From JBFMDU01 sp034431935 (lineage in GTDB: Bacteria > Chloroflexota > Dehalococcoidia > GIF9 > JBFMDU01): DNA of 7,870 bases. The position numbers were made by a program, and so were the translations under genes. The notes beneath the pieces are model-generated. The model made no database searches. It was not told the origin of the DNA and saw only the letters and a program-made list of their open reading frames with translations. Positions 6,701-7,870 of this stretch are shown here, piece by piece; positions within the stretch are counted from its first letter, which is position 1, and the number at the start of each line of letters is the position of its first letter. The stretch is from contig DAOUCU010000038.1 in NCBI GenBank assembly GCA_034431935.1, positions 1 to 7,870 of the forward strand. Reading direction: 5' to 3'.

Positions 6701-6874
6701 GTCTACTACCAGGGCGATGCCGCATTCAACGCGGTGGTGGACCAATTCGCCACCTACATCAAGCAGGAAACTCTGGCCGTTAAGCTTATCAACCAGCCAC
6801 CCACAGATGTCGACCTCCAGCAAACACACAAAATCGACGGTCGAGATATCGCTCTGGGCCTTAAACGGGTCTAG
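3740..6874 (+). CDS. ileS: Isoleucyl-tRNA synthetase, type 2, with GIHH in place of HIGH
   Basis: This class I enzyme joins isoleucine to tRNA-Ile using ATP in the cytoplasm, and hydrolyses mischarged valine. At 1044 residues it has the usual length of the eukaryote-like type 2 form, which also has the N-terminal FxxxExxIxxFWKE seen at 11-24. The signature HIGH region reads GPPTANGRPGIHH (46-58), so residues 1 and 3 are swapped to GIHH. KAGWDTHGLPVE (82-93) follows. The CP1 editing domain includes the Thr-rich WTTTPWTLPGNT (239-250) and DGTGIVHIAPAFGEVDF (366-382) with conserved Asp381. CPRC (182-185), CWRC (443-446), CESC (515-518) and CARC (565-568) are cysteine pairs typical of these enzymes, some likely to bind zinc. 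DQTRGWFYSL is at 617-626 and the second signature is KMSKT at 655-659. Residues from about 735 form the anticodon-binding helical domain, with the type 2 C-terminal extension at the end. The start is preceded only by a weak AAGAAG. There is no room for a T-box leader. Confidence 0.97.
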   Translation: MFQAVNPKASFPELEERILHFWKEHSIFAKSIESRRHAPLFVFYEGPPTANGRPGIHHVLSRIYKDIILRYRTMRGYSVPRKAGWDTHGLPVELEVEKKLGFTGKQQIEEYGVARFNALCRESVFTYLKDWEKLTERIAFWLDMAHPYITMDNGYIESGWWAIKQLWDKNLIYLGYKVTPHCPRCGTSLSSHEVALGYKDDASDPSVFIKFKVDLSHGRPSETARRTFASNVPTYLLAWTTTPWTLPGNTALAVSPQAEYAVVEQTTETGKERLVLASARISHSIRGSYQAIGTLKGSELIGCHYEPLFKPGDFNVAVEQFAPKDGADRRTALKLVYEPARAGHPASGNPPLSYWVIGGDFVSMEDGTGIVHIAPAFGEVDFTAGEREGLYFVQHVDGAGNITGSYPFSGKFVKKADPQISDILSSRGLLYRSERITHTYPFCWRCDTPLLYYAKQSWYIRTTAFKDKLLAGNEQINWYPEHIKYGRFGDWLENNVDWAFSRERYWGTPLPIWQCESCGHSECVDGISDIKRLADTDAMMKNGQSLEDCLTDLHRPMVDAILLKCARCGNSMRRRPEVIDCWFDSGAMPFAQWHYPHENKAEFEKHRQADFISEAVDQTRGWFYSLHALSTMLFERPAFRNVICLGHILDADGEKMSKTRGNVVDPWSVLNTSGCDALRWYFFTSAPAGNVRRFSAQMVQETLRSFLLTLWNAYSFFVMYANIDRYDPKSAVPTSLSDLDTWILSELNQLIADVTEALEKYDPTTAARRIEGFVDDLSNWYIRRSRRRFWKSESDTDKLAAHSTLYRCLTTLSRLLAPFMPFVAEEMYQNLVRSAYPESPESVHLTDFPTADMSCVDQRLAAETRLAIRICSLGRAARARAQVKVRQPLPRAIVKVRNEHEAEAVRKLAGQILEELNIKELSADARPAEVVLSDVGKALIEKEGDLLVALQTELSPQLQAEGTAREVVRRIQTMRRQASFEITDHIVVYYQGDAAFNAVVDQFATYIKQETLAVKLINQPPTDVDLQQTHKIDGRDIALGLKRV

Positions 6875-6878
6875 ACCC
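6867..6878. terminator. 12-base perfect palindrome at the ileS stop, possible weak terminator
   Basis: GGGTCTAGACCC includes the TAG of ileS and lies in the short space between the convergent ileS and htrA genes. As RNA it would form only a 4-bp stem with a CTAG loop, followed by few U residues on either strand, so it is a poor intrinsic terminator by itself. I list it because it is the only symmetric element between the two convergent stops. Confidence 0.25.
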
Positions 6879-6901
6879 TAATTGTGTTCCAAGCTTCTGA
6901 A

Positions 6902-7870
6902 CTACCGGTTCGGGGTCTCTGCCAGTGTTGCCTGGGTCTTGAACTCGCTGGCGCCGCGGACATAGGTGATACCCACGGTGTCCCCCGGCTTGTGCGACCT
7001 GATAATTTCCACCACCTGCTCGGCCTTGGTTATCTTCCGGCCGTCAAAAGCGATCACGACATCACCTCTCTGTAAGCCGGCTTTGTCGGCGGGAGTCCCG
7101 CGCGTCACGGCGGTAATCAGGGCCCCCTCCTTTACCGTAAGATTATAACGAGTTATCAGAGAGGAACTCACGTCCACCATGCTCACGCCTAAAAATGCCC
7201 TCACCACGCGGCCAGCTGTAATTAACTGCTCAATGACAGGCATCGCCGGAGTAATGGCGATGGCGAACCCGATATTCTGGGCTTCGCCAGCGATAGCGGT
7301 ATTTATTCCCACCACCTCCCCGGCAATATTCAGGAGCGGCCCACCGCTGTTACCCGGATTGATAGCAGTATCGGTCTGGATAAGATTGTAAAGGGTTACC
7401 CCATTTCGCACCTGGATGGTGCGCTTCGTGTGGCTGACGATGCCTGCCGTTACCGTCACACCGCCTTCCAGAGCCAGCGCATTGCCAATAGCAATCACCC
7501 AGTCGCCGACCCTCAGGCTTTCCGACCGGCCCAGCTTGGCCACGGGCAGGTTCGCTCCATCAATCTGGATCACTGCCAGATCAGTCGCCGGGTCCCGGTT
7601 TGCCTTAATGGCATCGAAGCTCCGACCATCGTTAAGCATTACCTTGACCTGAGTGGCCCCCTCGACGACATGGTTATTGGTAACGATGTAGCCCCTTGGG
7701 TCAATAATTACGCCGCTACCGGCGCCTCGCTGTGGCACTGGCTGGAGAAAAATGTCAGAGACGATGCCTTCAGTCTGAATAGAGACTACTGATTCCTGAG
7801 CAACCTTGACGATATCGGCGAAGGTCGGGATTCCCGGAATCGGGCCTGAACTGAGCATCGGGGCTTTCCA
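6902..7870 (-). CDS. HtrA/DegP-type trypsin-like serine protease with PDZ domain, 5'-truncated
   Basis: HtrA proteases degrade or refold damaged proteins outside the cytoplasmic membrane. Reading leftward, the frame is open to the right edge of the window; the Met at 7858 is probably internal, as codons for WKAP precede it without a stop, and the signal or membrane anchor should lie beyond the window. Numbered from that Met (318 residues), the protease domain covers about 13-215 with a complete triad: His63 in YIVTNNHVVEG, Asp93 in DPATDLAVI and Ser171 in NPGNSGGPLL. GAGSGVII (45-52) and NIGFAIAI (195-202) are further family signatures. One PDZ domain occupies about 220-310, with carboxylate-loop and core motifs AFLGV and GTPADKAGLQRGDVVIAFDG. 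The protein ends eight or so residues later, so there is no second PDZ. It converges on ileS with 27 bases between stops and is a separate transcription unit. degP, htrA or hhoA would all be possible names, so none is given. Confidence 0.95.
   Translation of the reverse strand, partial: WKAPMLSSGPIPGIPTFADIVKVAQESVVSIQTEGIVSDIFLQPVPQRGAGSGVIIDPRGYIVTNNHVVEGATQVKVMLNDGRSFDAIKANRDPATDLAVIQIDGANLPVAKLGRSESLRVGDWVIAIGNALALEGGVTVTAGIVSHTKRTIQVRNGVTLYNLIQTDTAINPGNSGGPLLNIAGEVVGINTAIAGEAQNIGFAIAITPAMPVIEQLITAGRVVRAFLGVSMVDVSSSLITRYNLTVKEGALITAVTRGTPADKAGLQRGDVVIAFDGRKITKAEQVVEIIRSHKPGDTVGITYVRGASEFKTQATLAETPNR

Noticed and set aside
7430..7792. + strand frame opposite the protease gene
   Set aside because: It is antisense to the HtrA catalytic domain, which carries the full His-Asp-Ser triad.
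1..7870. tRNA, rRNA, RNase P RNA, CRISPR array, insertion sequence or origin of replication
   Set aside because: No cloverleaf, regular repeats, transposase or DnaA-box cluster was seen, and coding genes fill almost the whole window.

Overview
This window is a compact run of bacterial housekeeping genes with moderately high GC and almost no noncoding DNA. Eight genes lie head to tail on the + strand: the 3' part of rpsR (bS18), rpmH (bL34), rnpA (RNase P protein), yidD, a BamB-like PQQ-propeller lipoprotein, yidC, jag/khpB and ileS. A ninth gene, an HtrA-type serine protease, lies convergently on the - strand and runs off the right edge. Both end genes are cut by the window. The largest gap between genes is 27 bases (ileS to htrA), and several + strand neighbours overlap, so the eight + genes look like one operon.

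The gene set suggests a deeply branching, probably monoderm bacterium. YidC is a short 253-residue Oxa1-type protein without the large periplasmic domain of Proteobacteria, and IleRS is the type 2 (eukaryote-like) form. The gene order and proteins fit Chloroflexota, perhaps Dehalococcoidia, but this is inference from memory of the families and not from a search.

By region: 1-510 holds the end of bS18 and all of bL34, whose genes overlap in different frames. 516-1116 holds rnpA and yidD, which also overlap. 1109-2254 is the lipoprotein, preceded by a strong RNA hairpin inside the end of yidD. 2269-3737 holds yidC and jag. 3740-6874 is ileS. 6902-7870 is the htrA fragment. The first genes serve ribosome assembly and tRNA maturation. 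YidD, YidC and the lipoprotein concern membrane protein insertion or envelope folding. Jag/KhpB is an RNA-binding protein commonly encoded next to YidC. IleRS charges tRNA-Ile, and HtrA performs envelope protein quality control.

I see no undescribed defence, mobile or biosynthetic system here. The points worth a second look are the bS18 tail that shares DNA with the bL34 core, the swapped GIHH signature in IleRS, the BamB-like lipoprotein between yidD and yidC, and the 10-bp hairpin just upstream of that lipoprotein's ribosome binding site.
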